Origin: Niabella sp.
Lineage (GTDB): Bacteria > Bacteroidota > Bacteroidia > Chitinophagales > Chitinophagaceae
Direction: 5' to 3'
Assembly: GCA_017744715.1 (NCBI GenBank)
Contig: JAGIAT010000008.1
Span: 124,001-188,000, forward strand
Length of the DNA: 64,000 bases
Below the pieces are notes generated by a model that was given only the letters and a program-made list of their open reading frames with translations, was not told the origin of the DNA and searched no databases. Within the stretch, counting starts at the first letter, position 1, and each line of letters begins with the position of its first letter. This document shows positions 1-8,251 of this stretch, in pieces. The position numbers and the translations under genes were made by a program.

Positions 1-309
1 AGCAAGAACGATAACCCCGCTGATAACGATCTGTTTGCAGGCACGTACAAAGGAAATGTGTCTTATCATGGGGATAAGGATATAACAAATTCCAACGGTT
101 CTGTGTTTGTTACGAAAGTGGGCGACCGGTACGATTTTAAATTTTCGGACAATATCCCCACCATCTCAAATGTACAGATCTCCAAAGGAGATCAGGGTTA
201 TATTGGAACGGTAAACGGGTATACAGGTTTTATCCGTTTCAATGCCAACAACCTCAATATTGCAGTAGCTAAAGATGGTAATACATGGTCGGCTGACTGT
301 AATCGATAA
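1..309 (+). CDS. C-terminal part of an unidentified, probably exported protein (cut by window edge)
   Basis: The reading frame is open from base 1, so the gene begins before the window; only about 102 residues are visible. The part seen is polar and rich in Asn, Gly, Asp and Thr, with alternating hydrophobic residues as in a beta-sheet protein (for example GTYKGNVSYHGDKD, later GYIGTVNGYTGFIRF). It ends in NTWSADCNR. This resembles small Bacteroidota lipocalin-like or beta-sandwich lipoproteins, but I recognise no family and the signal peptide is outside the window. A GTG at 58 could be a start only if the upstream frame were not used, which is unlikely because the frame upstream also reads like protein. 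Confidence 0.6.
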   Translation, partial: SKNDNPADNDLFAGTYKGNVSYHGDKDITNSNGSVFVTKVGDRYDFKFSDNIPTISNVQISKGDQGYIGTVNGYTGFIRFNANNLNIAVAKDGNTWSADCNR

Positions 310-501
310 GACGGCAGTCAACCATTGGAAGGGCATCTCAAAAAAATGGGTTTGATTTTTATAAAAGGCATTCAGCTTATATTACAGGAACCGGGAATAC
401 AGGAAACTGATCACTGTGAATGAAATAAAAAGCTGAATTTTCAAACGCAAACCCGCCCGGCACGTATGTTGGGAGTAAATTTTTGAGGTGCCCTTTTTTT
501 A

Positions 502-1695
502 TTATAACACCGGGTGCATTTTAAATTCCTTTTCCCGGTCGAAATTATAACGGTAGGTGATCAGCCTCCGGCTTTTGTAGGTGCCTAAGGCTTCTGCTAC
601 ATTGATCATTTTTGGATTGAATTCACCGATCCACTGCATTTCACACAGATCATAGATCGGCTTACCGATCTGGTATTCGCCGTTTTTAATGGTGAGTCCC
701 TGTATTAGTTTACAACCTTCAACGATCATATAAGCGTCTGCTCCTTTTCCCTGAAATTCGGGAACAACACCAAATACCAGGCCCACGAATTTATTGCAGG
801 GCTTTGTTTTTTTATACCAAAGGAATTTCAGCTTATCCAGCAACCCGAATTTGCCATTCAGCAATTTGAACCACTGGTTCAGGTCGGGAAGGTTCAGCCA
901 GATTCCGATCGGTTCTTTTTTATAATAGATCAGCCAGCAGATGCGTTCGTCCAGTACGGCCTTCATGCTCTGAAACATCTTGCGCGCCACTTTTTCTTCC
1001 ATTTGCTTCAGTCCGCCATGTCCGGCCCAGGCTTTGTTATAAACAATCGTAAAGTCCCGTGCATATTTATCAAGATTATTCTTTTTGATGTTGTCTGAAG
1101 AATAATCCGGATCTGCAGCCAACACGGCATGCCGCTGATAAAATTTTTCCTGCACCCGGTCTTTTACACGCAGGGTAAAACAGGCCTGGTAGAAAAAGGG
1201 TTTGAACCCATAGGTTTCAAACAGTTCTTTATAATAGGGCTGGTTATAATTCATACAATATAACGGAGGCTCAAAACCTTCCGACAGCAGGCCCCACCAT
1301 TTGTCGCGTTCGCCAAAATTAATGGGCCCGTCCATTGCGATCATGCCGCGCGCTTCCAGCCATTGCTTTGCCGTATCCAGCAGCAGGTTGGCGGCTTCCT
1401 GGTTGTGGATACAATCAAAGAATCCCACACCGCCTATAGGCCCGTCATCGCCCTTGGTTTTATATTTTTTATTAACAAAAGCGGCGATACGTCCAATGAG
1501 GTTGCCTTGCGGATCTTTCAGTATCCAGCGGATGGCTTCCCCGAAACGGAAGGCTTTATTTTTGGATGGATCAAATACCTCTTCAACGTCCTTATCCAGC
1601 GGCCGCACATAATTGGGGTCGTTCTTATTCATGCGTACATTAACTGCCAAAAATGCTTTCGCCTGCGCCGCCGTGGTTACTTCTTCCAGTATCAT
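502..1695 (-). CDS. GNAT-like acyltransferase family protein (YghO-like), 397 aa
   Basis: A 397-residue cytoplasmic protein with no signal peptide or membrane segment. The N-terminal half (NKNDPNYVRPLDKDVEEVFD, then RFGEAIRWILKDPQGNLIGRIAAFVN) and the C-terminal half (GLVFGVVPEFQGKGADAYMI) look like a double GNAT fold; the second segment resembles the acetyl-CoA-binding V-x-P-x-x-Q-G-K-G loop. Similar proteins are common in Bacteroidota and recall E. coli YghO, whose role is unknown. The substrate cannot be told from sequence. The gene is monocistronic by spacing: convergent with the upstream fragment, and separated from the transpeptidase gene by a 317-bp repeat-bearing gap. A TAATTTTG -7 box lies almost at the ATG. 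Confidence 0.65.
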   Translation of the reverse strand: MILEEVTTAAQAKAFLAVNVRMNKNDPNYVRPLDKDVEEVFDPSKNKAFRFGEAIRWILKDPQGNLIGRIAAFVNKKYKTKGDDGPIGGVGFFDCIHNQEAANLLLDTAKQWLEARGMIAMDGPINFGERDKWWGLLSEGFEPPLYCMNYNQPYYKELFETYGFKPFFYQACFTLRVKDRVQEKFYQRHAVLAADPDYSSDNIKKNNLDKYARDFTIVYNKAWAGHGGLKQMEEKVARKMFQSMKAVLDERICWLIYYKKEPIGIWLNLPDLNQWFKLLNGKFGLLDKLKFLWYKKTKPCNKFVGLVFGVVPEFQGKGADAYMIVEGCKLIQGLTIKNGEYQIGKPIYDLCEMQWIGEFNPKMINVAEALGTYKSRRLITYRYNFDREKEFKMHPVL

Positions 1696-2012
1696 CCGGC
1701 AAAATTATCGTTTCAAGAACAATTTGAAAATTTGAAAATTTGAAAATGTGGAAATGTGGGAATGTGAAAATGTGGGAATGTGGGAATGAGAACCGGAGGA
1801 GTGCACGCATCAGGTATGGAACCGGGAGTCCATCTTAAACCTGGGGCGGGTTTCAGTCTTTAGCGATCAGTTTTTAGGTATCAGCTATCAGTGATTAGCT
1901 TTCAGTTGATATGGCCGGGGATGCAGCTCCTGCATCAAACGAAATCCCGCCGTCTCCCGGGTCTTCCTGTTCCTTGAAACCCGACCTGAAACTTTGAACC
2001 TTAAACCTGGAA
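1696..2012. repeat. Intergenic gap filled with short degenerate repeats
   Basis: About 1717-1790 holds a run of units of the kind GAAAATTTG / GAAATGTGG / GGGAATGTG. About 1853-1907 holds repeated ATCAGT/TTCAGT words. About 1983-2011 holds CTGAAACTTTGAACC followed by TTAAACCTGG. All three word types recur in other gaps (5580-5670, 23795-23870, 50466-50560, 59129-59841). No gene is seen here. Confidence 0.7.
1700..1707 (-). promoter_or_regulatory. Candidate -7 box (TAATTTTG) of the GNAT-like gene
   Basis: The minus strand reads TAATTTTG, an exact match to the Bacteroidota -7 consensus TAnnTTTG, ending five bases before the ATG at 1695. If used, transcription would begin at or very near the start codon, giving a leaderless or nearly leaderless message. 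No proper -33 TTTG at 19-21 bp is seen; a TTG lies 11 bp upstream. Confidence 0.35.
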
Positions 2013-3779
2013 CTAAATCCTGGCCCGTTTTAAACTATCCTGCTTTAACTTTTCCTTCCGTTCCAGCTCTTTCTTCTTTACCGAATCTTTGATCTGCTGG
2101 ATACTGTCCCGTACCGCCTTCTGACGGCTCCAGGTGGTACCTACGCTGTTCAGGAACATTTTTTTGGCAATGATGGCATCGTGCCCGTAAATGTCTTCGC
2201 GGAAATTGAGCCGGTCGTTATCATCTACCCAGGCCGTAAAATAGGTAATGAGCACTGGTATGGGACGCTTAACCCGCACAAATTTCTCCTTACCGCTGTT
2301 CATTGCCGAGTCAATTTTCTGCGCGTTCCATTTGGCGGTGTCACTGAGTACATACTCCGCAAATTTTGCAGGCTCTTTCAGGCGGATACACCCGTGACTG
2401 AAACTGCGTTTATCCCTGTTGAATAAACTTTTTGCCGGGGAGTCATGAAAATAAATGTCGTAGCTGTTCGGGAACAGGAATTTTACCTGGCCCAGTGAAT
2501 TCCAGGGGCCGGGTTTCTGCCGCACCTGGCCGTTTACGATCTCCATATGATTGCGGTTCAGGTAAGCCTGGCTGGGGCGCCCCCCCATTTCTTTTTTTAC
2601 AATACTGGTGGGTACATTCCAGTAGGGGCTGAACACCACGGTTTTCAATACACCCGTAAATACCGTGGTATTGTTGCTTTCTTTTCCAACCACCACATTC
2701 ATATCCCAGGCCGGATGCCCGTTTTCATACACGTGCATTTTATATTCGGGGATGTTTACCATAATGGCCCGGCCGGAGTCGCGGGTTTCAATGGGGATCC
2801 AGCGCATCCGCTCCATATTGATCAGGATCTGCTGAATGCGTTCATCCACCGATACATTCAGGTCTTTCAAAAAGGTTTTCCCTGCTTTGCCGTCCGGTTT
2901 GTAGCCGTATACCTCTTTTACCGCGTTTACGGCTTCCGCAAGGGTAGTGTCGTACACATTGGTGAACGTACTGTCTTCTCCTTCGAGGAACCCTTCGGTT
3001 TTCAGGCGTTTTTTTAACGTAAGCACCGCGGCATCCTTGTAGCCGGTTTTCATTTCTTCCACCTTGCTGTTCACCCGGGGCCAGCCGCCGGCATCCTTAA
3101 TGGCTTTGTATTGCTGAAGTTTTTTCCGGAGTGCGGTATACTGGGGATTGCGGGGGGCGTAGGCTTCTGAAAACTGGCCCTTAGCCGAAATTACAGAGTC
3201 GAGCATGGCCTCCAGGGTCAGCTTTTTCTTGGGAATATACCATTCGAGCGTCTTCATGTCGAAATTGGCATCATAGGCATATTCATGATCGGCATATAAA
3301 TAAAAATATTTGGTCAGGGAAAGCTCCAGGTGCTGGAAGGCAGAGTCATTTTTGACCTTTACCGATTCGCGGGAGGTGATCAGCGCCTCCATTTTTGCGG
3401 TGAGGGCCTTGTTATAAACCGAAGAATCTTTCGAATAATTCAGGTAGTTTTTCAGCATATTCCAGAAAGACATGGTATGTTCCGGGATCCCCTCAGGAGA
3501 AAACCAGGCATACTGATAATTGCGGCTGTTGTAGAAGCTCTTAATGCGGTTAACCAGGGTATCGCTCAGGGTATCGGCCGCAAGAAACTGGTTTACAAGG
3601 CTGCTGTCGATGAACAACTGGTTAAATGCATTGCTGGTATCGATGGTAATATCGACCTTGGTTACCGGTTTTTCCACGCGGATGACCTTTATCCGTTCTT
3701 TCTTTTCAACATTTTTACAGGAAATAACGCCCAGCAGCATTAAAAATGTCAGGGGAAGCACAAGTTTTCTGATAATCAT
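2013..3779 (-). CDS. L,D-transpeptidase (YkuD domain) lipoprotein, YcbB/LdtD-like
   Basis: Predicted peptidoglycan 3-3 cross-linking enzyme. From the ATG at 3779 the protein is 588 aa; an ATG at 3791 would add MIDP. The N-terminus MIIRKLVLPLTFLMLLGVISC is a lipoprotein signal with Cys21. Residues ~30-260 form the scaffold region typical of YcbB-type enzymes, ~260-320 look like a peptidoglycan-binding segment (AVLTLKKRLKTEGFLEGEDS), and ~340-500 hold the YkuD catalytic domain. The active-site signature SHGCIRL is intact, with nucleophile Cys464 and His462. The C-terminus is a charged Lys/Glu-rich helix ending KLKQDSLKRARI. It stands alone and is divergent from atpD, with 300 bp between the start codons. 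Confidence 0.9.
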   Translation of the reverse strand: MIIRKLVLPLTFLMLLGVISCKNVEKKERIKVIRVEKPVTKVDITIDTSNAFNQLFIDSSLVNQFLAADTLSDTLVNRIKSFYNSRNYQYAWFSPEGIPEHTMSFWNMLKNYLNYSKDSSVYNKALTAKMEALITSRESVKVKNDSAFQHLELSLTKYFYLYADHEYAYDANFDMKTLEWYIPKKKLTLEAMLDSVISAKGQFSEAYAPRNPQYTALRKKLQQYKAIKDAGGWPRVNSKVEEMKTGYKDAAVLTLKKRLKTEGFLEGEDSTFTNVYDTTLAEAVNAVKEVYGYKPDGKAGKTFLKDLNVSVDERIQQILINMERMRWIPIETRDSGRAIMVNIPEYKMHVYENGHPAWDMNVVVGKESNNTTVFTGVLKTVVFSPYWNVPTSIVKKEMGGRPSQAYLNRNHMEIVNGQVRQKPGPWNSLGQVKFLFPNSYDIYFHDSPAKSLFNRDKRSFSHGCIRLKEPAKFAEYVLSDTAKWNAQKIDSAMNSGKEKFVRVKRPIPVLITYFTAWVDDNDRLNFREDIYGHDAIIAKKMFLNSVGTTWSRQKAVRDSIQQIKDSVKKKELERKEKLKQDSLKRARI

Positions 3780-4036
3780 CGGATCAATCAATTTTAAAAG
3801 CGCTAGTAATTTACAAAACTTATAGAATGCATGTTGCGGGTAAGAGGAGTTAAAGGAAAAAAAGAAGCACCGCGAAACCTTCTGAAGGCTCCTTACCGGG
3901 CAATGTTTTTCATCATTCTCATAAGTATAATGTGTTTATTCCTGCAAAAATACGTGCCGGGTTCCGATAAAACCGTTTTTTCCACAGGTTATTAATAATT
4001 CTTTAGGTCTGCGTTATTTATTATATGGATAAACCT

Positions 4037-4044
4037 TACTTTTG
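4037..4044 (+). promoter_or_regulatory. Candidate -7 box (TACTTTTG) of atpDC
   Basis: TACTTTTG followed by C matches TAnnTTTG and lies 35 bp before the atpD ATG, in a 300-bp AT-rich divergent gap. No convincing -33 TTTG is present at 19-21 bp. The same TTACTTTTGC string stands in front of atpG at 49527-49536, which supports its use. Confidence 0.5.
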
Positions 4045-4079
4045 CAGCCTCAAATAAATCCTTATATTTCAATATTGAT

Positions 4080-5573
4080 ATGGCAAACGTAGGTAAAGTA
4101 AAACAGGTGATCGGCGCGGTAATCGACGTTCAGTTTGATGGTACGCTTCCCGAAATTTATAACGCATTGGAACTCACGAAAGAAAATGGTGATACCCTGG
4201 TGTTAGAGGTGCAGCAGCACCTGGGAGAAGACAGCGTGCGCACTATTGCAATGGACGGTACGGAAGGCCTCGTTCGGGGTACGGAAGTACGTGATACCGG
4301 AAAAGCAATTACCATGCCTACGGGTGAAGCGATCAAAGGACGTTTGTTTAATGTAACCGGTGACGCCATCGACGGGTTGCCTGCTGTATCCAAAGCAAAC
4401 GGCCGTCCGATCCACGCCATGCCGCCGGCTTTTGAAAACCTGAGCACGGCTACAGAAGTACTGTTTACCGGTATCAAGGTAATCGATCTGATCGAGCCTT
4501 ATGCAAAAGGGGGTAAAATTGGTTTATTTGGAGGTGCCGGGGTAGGTAAAACGGTATTGATCCAGGAGCTGATCAACAATATTGCGAAAGGACACGGTGG
4601 TTTGTCGGTATTTGCCGGTGTGGGAGAGCGTACGCGTGAGGGAAATGACCTGATGCGGGAGATGATTGAGGCGGGCATTATGAAATATGGCGAAGCGTTT
4701 AAGCACAGCATGGAAGAAGGCGGCTGGGACCTGAGCAAGGTAAACCAGGAAGAGCTGGCCGATTCCAAAGCGACCTTCGTATTCGGTCAGATGAACGAAC
4801 CTCCGGGTGCACGTGCGCGTGTGGCCCTGAGCGGTTTAACCATTGCCGAGTATTTCCGGGATGGAGATGGCGAAGGAAAAGGAAAGGACATTCTCTTCTT
4901 CGTGGATAATATCTTCCGTTTCACACAGGCCGGCTCCGAGGTATCGGCGCTGCTGGGCCGGATGCCCTCTGCGGTAGGATACCAGCCAACACTGGCTACT
5001 GAAATGGGATTGATGCAGGAGCGGATCACTTCTACAAAAAGTGGTTCTATTACCTCCGTACAGGCGGTTTACGTACCTGCGGATGACTTAACGGATCCGG
5101 CGCCGGCAACAACGTTTGCCCACCTGGATGCTACCACCGTATTAAGCCGTAAAATTGCGGATCTGGGTATTTATCCGGCCGTGGATCCGTTGGATTCTAC
5201 TTCCCGTATCCTGATGCCGCAGGTAGTAGGGGATGCCCACTACGACTGCGCCAACCGCGTAAAACGGATCTTACAGCGTTATAAAGAATTACAGGACATC
5301 ATCGCCATCCTGGGTATGGATGAGCTGAGTGATGAAGATAAAATGACCGTATCCCGCGCCCGTAAAGTACAGCGTTTTCTTTCCCAGCCATTCCACGTGG
5401 CAGAAGCGTTTACCGGTTTGAAAGGCGTACTGGTACCCATCGACGAAACCATCCGCGGCTTTAACATGATCATGGACGGCGAGGTAGATGAATATCCGGA
5501 GGCGGCATTTAACCTTGTAGGTAATATTGATGATGCTATCGAAAAAGGGAAAAAGTTACTGGCACAGGCATAA
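4080..5573 (+). CDS. atpD: F1Fo ATP synthase subunit beta
   Basis: Catalytic beta subunit of F-type ATP synthase, 497 aa, the usual length for Bacteroidota. The N-terminal beta-barrel starts MANVGKVKQVIGAVIDVQF. The Walker A P-loop GGAGVGKT is at residues 151-158, followed by GERTREGNDL; the Walker B strand reads ILFFVDNIFRF near 270, and the DELSDEDK (DELSEED) segment of the C-terminal helical domain is present near 418. It is followed by atpC after 102 bp, the common Bacteroidota atpD-atpC pair separated from the other subunit genes. The gap to atpC contains GTGAAAAT-type repeats. A TACTTTTG promoter element precedes the gene. Confidence 0.98.
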   Translation: MANVGKVKQVIGAVIDVQFDGTLPEIYNALELTKENGDTLVLEVQQHLGEDSVRTIAMDGTEGLVRGTEVRDTGKAITMPTGEAIKGRLFNVTGDAIDGLPAVSKANGRPIHAMPPAFENLSTATEVLFTGIKVIDLIEPYAKGGKIGLFGGAGVGKTVLIQELINNIAKGHGGLSVFAGVGERTREGNDLMREMIEAGIMKYGEAFKHSMEEGGWDLSKVNQEELADSKATFVFGQMNEPPGARARVALSGLTIAEYFRDGDGEGKGKDILFFVDNIFRFTQAGSEVSALLGRMPSAVGYQPTLATEMGLMQERITSTKSGSITSVQAVYVPADDLTDPAPATTFAHLDATTVLSRKIADLGIYPAVDPLDSTSRILMPQVVGDAHYDCANRVKRILQRYKELQDIIAILGMDELSDEDKMTVSRARKVQRFLSQPFHVAEAFTGLKGVLVPIDETIRGFNMIMDGEVDEYPEAAFNLVGNIDDAIEKGKKLLAQA

Positions 5574-5577
5574 TAAA

Positions 5578-5672
5578 AATGTGGGAATTTGCAAGTATGA
5601 AAATGTGAAAATAAGCCACAGGATCATATAGGCATTATCACATTCCTCACATTCACACATTATCACATTTGT
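5578..5672. repeat. GTGGGAAT/GTGAAAAT and inverse CACATT repeats between atpD and atpC
   Basis: The 102-bp gap holds GTGGGAATTTGCAAG and ATGAAAATGTGAAAAT, then the opposite orientation CACATTCCTCACATTCACAC and ATTATCACATTT. The two halves can pair as an imperfect hairpin. The words match the 1717-1790 repeat. This could be transcribed within the atpDC message. Confidence 0.55.
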
Positions 5673-5675
5673 AAT

Positions 5676-5930
5676 ATGCAATTAGAAATATTAACTCCCG
5701 AAAAAAAGGTTTACAGCGGTGATGTTTACGGTGTACAGATGCCCGGAATTTCCGGTTCATTTGAAATCCTGGACAAGCATGCGCCGATGATCGCTGCACT
5801 GCAGGAAGGCAAATTGAAGATTTTGAAGGACCGCAGCAATGACTCCAGTTATTTCCAGATCCAGAGCGGATTTGTGGAAGTACTGAATAATAAGGTAACC
5901 GTTCTGATTGAAGGAGCCCTTCCCTTATAA
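5676..5930 (+). CDS. atpC: F1Fo ATP synthase subunit epsilon (short form)
   Basis: Epsilon subunit of the F1 central stalk, 84 aa. It carries only the N-terminal beta-sandwich domain (MQLEILTPEKKVYSGDVYGV, then PGISGSFEILDKHAPMIAAL) and lacks the C-terminal helical hairpin that inhibits ATP hydrolysis in E. coli. Such short epsilon subunits are usual in Bacteroidota, so this is family-typical rather than truncation. It follows atpD in the same direction and is closed by a strong hairpin terminator at 5961-5988. Confidence 0.95.
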   Translation: MQLEILTPEKKVYSGDVYGVQMPGISGSFEILDKHAPMIAALQEGKLKILKDRSNDSSYFQIQSGFVEVLNNKVTVLIEGALPL

Positions 5931-5952
5931 GTTATTAATATTTATAAATCTT

Positions 5953-6226
5953 TTATACAGAGCCCGTTCTATAGAACGGGCTTTTTTTATATGATCGCTG
6001 AAAATCGCCGGGGTACGCTTGCAGCACCTCTTCCGGCTCTATGGGCACAAACAGGCCGGGATCTTCGGTATCATCGCTTTTTCAGGCATTTATAACCGGG
6101 GCTTTTTTCAAAAAGAGGATATCCGGTACTGTTGGTGGAGTCGTTAGGAATACCCTGTTTGGGGTATAATTTGAGCGTTATCGCAATCCTGCTAAAAAAA
6201 CTTTTCCTTTTTTTTGTAAAAGAGGT
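5953..6226 (-). pseudogene. Possible decayed coding remnant between atpC and gldK
   Basis: On the minus strand a frame open from 6226 to a TGA at 6071-6073 ends STGYPLFEKSPGYKCLKKR. Shifting one base at the GAAAAAG run near 6080 opens a second frame down to a TAA at 5953, reading SDDTEDPGLFVPIEPEEVLQ and then AYPGDFQ. Both pieces look like ordinary protein, are joined by a single-base shift in a homopolymer, and have no ATG start. This may be the frameshifted tail of a lost gene whose 3' end now runs into the terminator. It could also be chance in moderately GC-rich DNA. The rest of the 5931-6289 gap holds only the terminator and the gldK leader. Confidence 0.3.
5961..5988 (+). terminator. 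Rho-independent terminator of atpDC
   Basis: AGCCCGTTCTA/TAGAACGGGCT is a perfect 11-bp inverted repeat (9-bp stem with a 4-base loop in practice), followed directly by seven T. It lies 30 bp after the atpC stop. Confidence 0.9.
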
Positions 6227-6289
6227 TTAATTTGCTCCGATTCTGGCAGACATTTTGCGAATCTAAAGTTTTTAAACCTAAATCTTCCC

Positions 6290-7525
6290 ATGAGGAATCA
6301 TCTTGTTTTTTTTATTGTTGCATCCTTCCTGTGTATTCAATCATATTCTCAGAAAAGCGTTAGTTTAAGAAAAGTTGTGGGTAAAAAGTCCGAAATCGGT
6401 GCTACACTGCCGATGTCGGTAGTGGAGATCCCCACCGGAACCTTTATCATGGGAAATCATGGCGACTCTACTTCGCCCACCAGTCAGGATCAGCAGCGCC
6501 CGGTGCTCATCAGTGGTTTCTATATGTCGGCAACAGAGGTTACCAATGCCCAGTACCGGGAATTTGTAGCCTGGGTACGGGATTCAATTGCCGCAAAACG
6601 CCTGGGCGGGCAGTATGTTACCATTGTAGGCAACGACAGCGCCGTTAACTGGAAAATGGCTTCCCGGATCAATTATTCCGATCCGGCCATTCTTTCACAG
6701 CTGGGCGACCTGGTGCTGGATCCCTCTAAAACGATCAGTCAAAAGCGCATGCTGGATCCGGATAAACTGATCTATGCGCTGGAAGGGTTCAATTACCAGG
6801 AGGCCGCAAAAAAGGAAAACAAGGGCCGCGATGCCAAGGACTTTGTATACCGTTATACGGTTCAGGTATACCCCGATACCCTCGCCTGGATGCGGGATTT
6901 CGGATATTCCAACAACGAACAGATGGCGGTGAATTACTTCAGCAGTCCCAAATACCAGAATTACCCCGTGGTGGGAGTAAGCTGGAAGCAGGCCAGTGCC
7001 TATTGCGACTGGATGACCAAGCATAAGATCATGGCACAGCAATCCCGGAACCGCGGAAATGCCGGCGGAAAGGCAAGGCTTCCTACAGAAGCGGAATGGG
7101 AGTATGCCGCCAGTTTGAACAATAAAGGTGCTGTAAAAAAGGAAACGGGGCCAAAAGAACCGGCCAGCGACGAAATCGGCAGTAATACAAAGACCGCCAT
7201 ACCCGGGGAGGGAAAGATCTTCCCGGTCTATGTAAAGGGCGCTAAAAAAGGCGATTTCGGATTGTTCAATCTTGCAGATAATGTGTCTGAATGGACCACC
7301 ACTTCTTACTATGAAGGCGGGGAGAACTTTCAGAACCGGTTTAACCCCGATATTCAGTGGGGTACACCGGAATCAGAATCCAGGGCACAGCGGCGGAAAG
7401 TGATAAGGGGCGGCAGCTGGAAAGATACGCCCACGTTTATGACCACCGAAAACCGTTCCTTTGAAGACCTGGATGCATCGCATTCTTACCTCGGGTTTCG
7501 CATTGTGGTGAACCTGCCTGAATAA
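6290..7525 (+). CDS. gldK: GldK, type IX secretion / gliding motility ring protein
   Basis: GldK (PorK) forms, with GldN, the large periplasmic ring under the outer membrane of the type IX secretion system. 411 aa. The N-terminus MRNHLVFFIVASFLCIQSYSQ is a signal peptide; it contains Cys15, but the clearest cleavage looks like SPI after YSQ, whereas characterised GldK/PorK are lipoproteins, so the anchoring mode is uncertain. Residues ~45-410 form an FGE-sulfatase (formylglycine-generating-enzyme-like) domain: PTGTFIMGNHGDS at the front, YMSATEVTNAQYREF, ARLPTEAEWEYAA in the middle and VIRGGSWKD and LGFRIVVNL at the end. It leads an operon with gldL 43 bp downstream. Confidence 0.95.
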   Translation: MRNHLVFFIVASFLCIQSYSQKSVSLRKVVGKKSEIGATLPMSVVEIPTGTFIMGNHGDSTSPTSQDQQRPVLISGFYMSATEVTNAQYREFVAWVRDSIAAKRLGGQYVTIVGNDSAVNWKMASRINYSDPAILSQLGDLVLDPSKTISQKRMLDPDKLIYALEGFNYQEAAKKENKGRDAKDFVYRYTVQVYPDTLAWMRDFGYSNNEQMAVNYFSSPKYQNYPVVGVSWKQASAYCDWMTKHKIMAQQSRNRGNAGGKARLPTEAEWEYAASLNNKGAVKKETGPKEPASDEIGSNTKTAIPGEGKIFPVYVKGAKKGDFGLFNLADNVSEWTTTSYYEGGENFQNRFNPDIQWGTPESESRAQRRKVIRGGSWKDTPTFMTTENRSFEDLDASHSYLGFRIVVNLPE

Positions 7526-7568
7526 TCAATTTGTATTTCATCAATTTATCAATAAAAAATTAGCGTGT

Positions 7569-8204
7569 ATGGCTGTTGAAAAAGTTCGCCCGATAGACCG
7601 TTACCTGGAGATCTTTTATTCGTTGGGTGCGGTTCCTGTATTGCTGGGGGTGTTGTTTAAACTTACCGGTACTTCCCCGTTCGGAGACCCTAATGTGTGG
7701 CTTCAGATCGGATTATATACCGAGGTGCTGGTATTCCTGAGCTTTGGTTTGATGTACCTGTTCAATCCTCCGCAAAAAGTAGATGAGATGGGCAACCCTG
7801 CCGGGGCTGAGGACACGGTAGTGGTGAAGAAAACAATGGCAAAGGACAGCGCCCTGGTTTCTGTTGATGAAATGCTGAAAGCCGCCGATATAACACCTGA
7901 GAACCTGGGAAGACTGAGTGCCGGTTTTAAAAGCCTTGAGGCCAATATCACCCGGATCAGCCATGCTTCTGAAAGTATCGTGGATACCGAAGAGTACGCC
8001 CGGCAGATCAAACAGGCAAGTGCTTCTATCAGCCAGATGAATATGTATTATAAAAAACTGGCGGAAACTTCAGATGCACTGGTGAACAGCGCAGAAGATG
8101 CAAAGAACACACAGAAAGAGATCGCAGATCTTTCGAAGAATCTTGCCCGGTTGAACCAGATGTACAGCGGCATGATCGCCGCCATGCAAATGAAGAACGG
8201 ATAA
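7569..8204 (+). CDS. gldL: GldL, proton-channel subunit of the T9SS/gliding motor
   Basis: Inner-membrane GldL forms a pentamer around the GldM dimer and uses proton flow to rotate it. 211 aa. Two membrane helices lie near residues 14-32 (EIFYSLGAVPVLLGVLFKL) and 44-65 (WLQIGLYTEVLVFLSFGLMY). The buried acidic residue of helix 2 is Glu52 and the helix-1 lysine is Lys31, corresponding to the functional Glu49 and Lys27 of the Flavobacterium protein by position. Residues ~95-211 are a cytoplasmic, Ser/Thr/Gln-rich coiled-coil tail. It is 43 bp after gldK and 47 bp before gldM. Confidence 0.95.
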   Translation: MAVEKVRPIDRYLEIFYSLGAVPVLLGVLFKLTGTSPFGDPNVWLQIGLYTEVLVFLSFGLMYLFNPPQKVDEMGNPAGAEDTVVVKKTMAKDSALVSVDEMLKAADITPENLGRLSAGFKSLEANITRISHASESIVDTEEYARQIKQASASISQMNMYYKKLAETSDALVNSAEDAKNTQKEIADLSKNLARLNQMYSGMIAAMQMKNG

Positions 8205-8251
8205 TCCGTTCCATCCTGTAATTTATCAAAATCACGTAAAGGAATTCTATT

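Noticed and set aside
6213..6234. TTTG plus TAATTTG as the gldK promoter
   Set aside because: The spacing is 11 bp rather than 19-21 and the -7 word lacks one base; too weak to annotate.
6290..7525. GldK as a sulfatase-activating enzyme
   Set aside because: The FGE-sulfatase fold is shared, but the operon with gldL, gldM and gldN identifies it as GldK.
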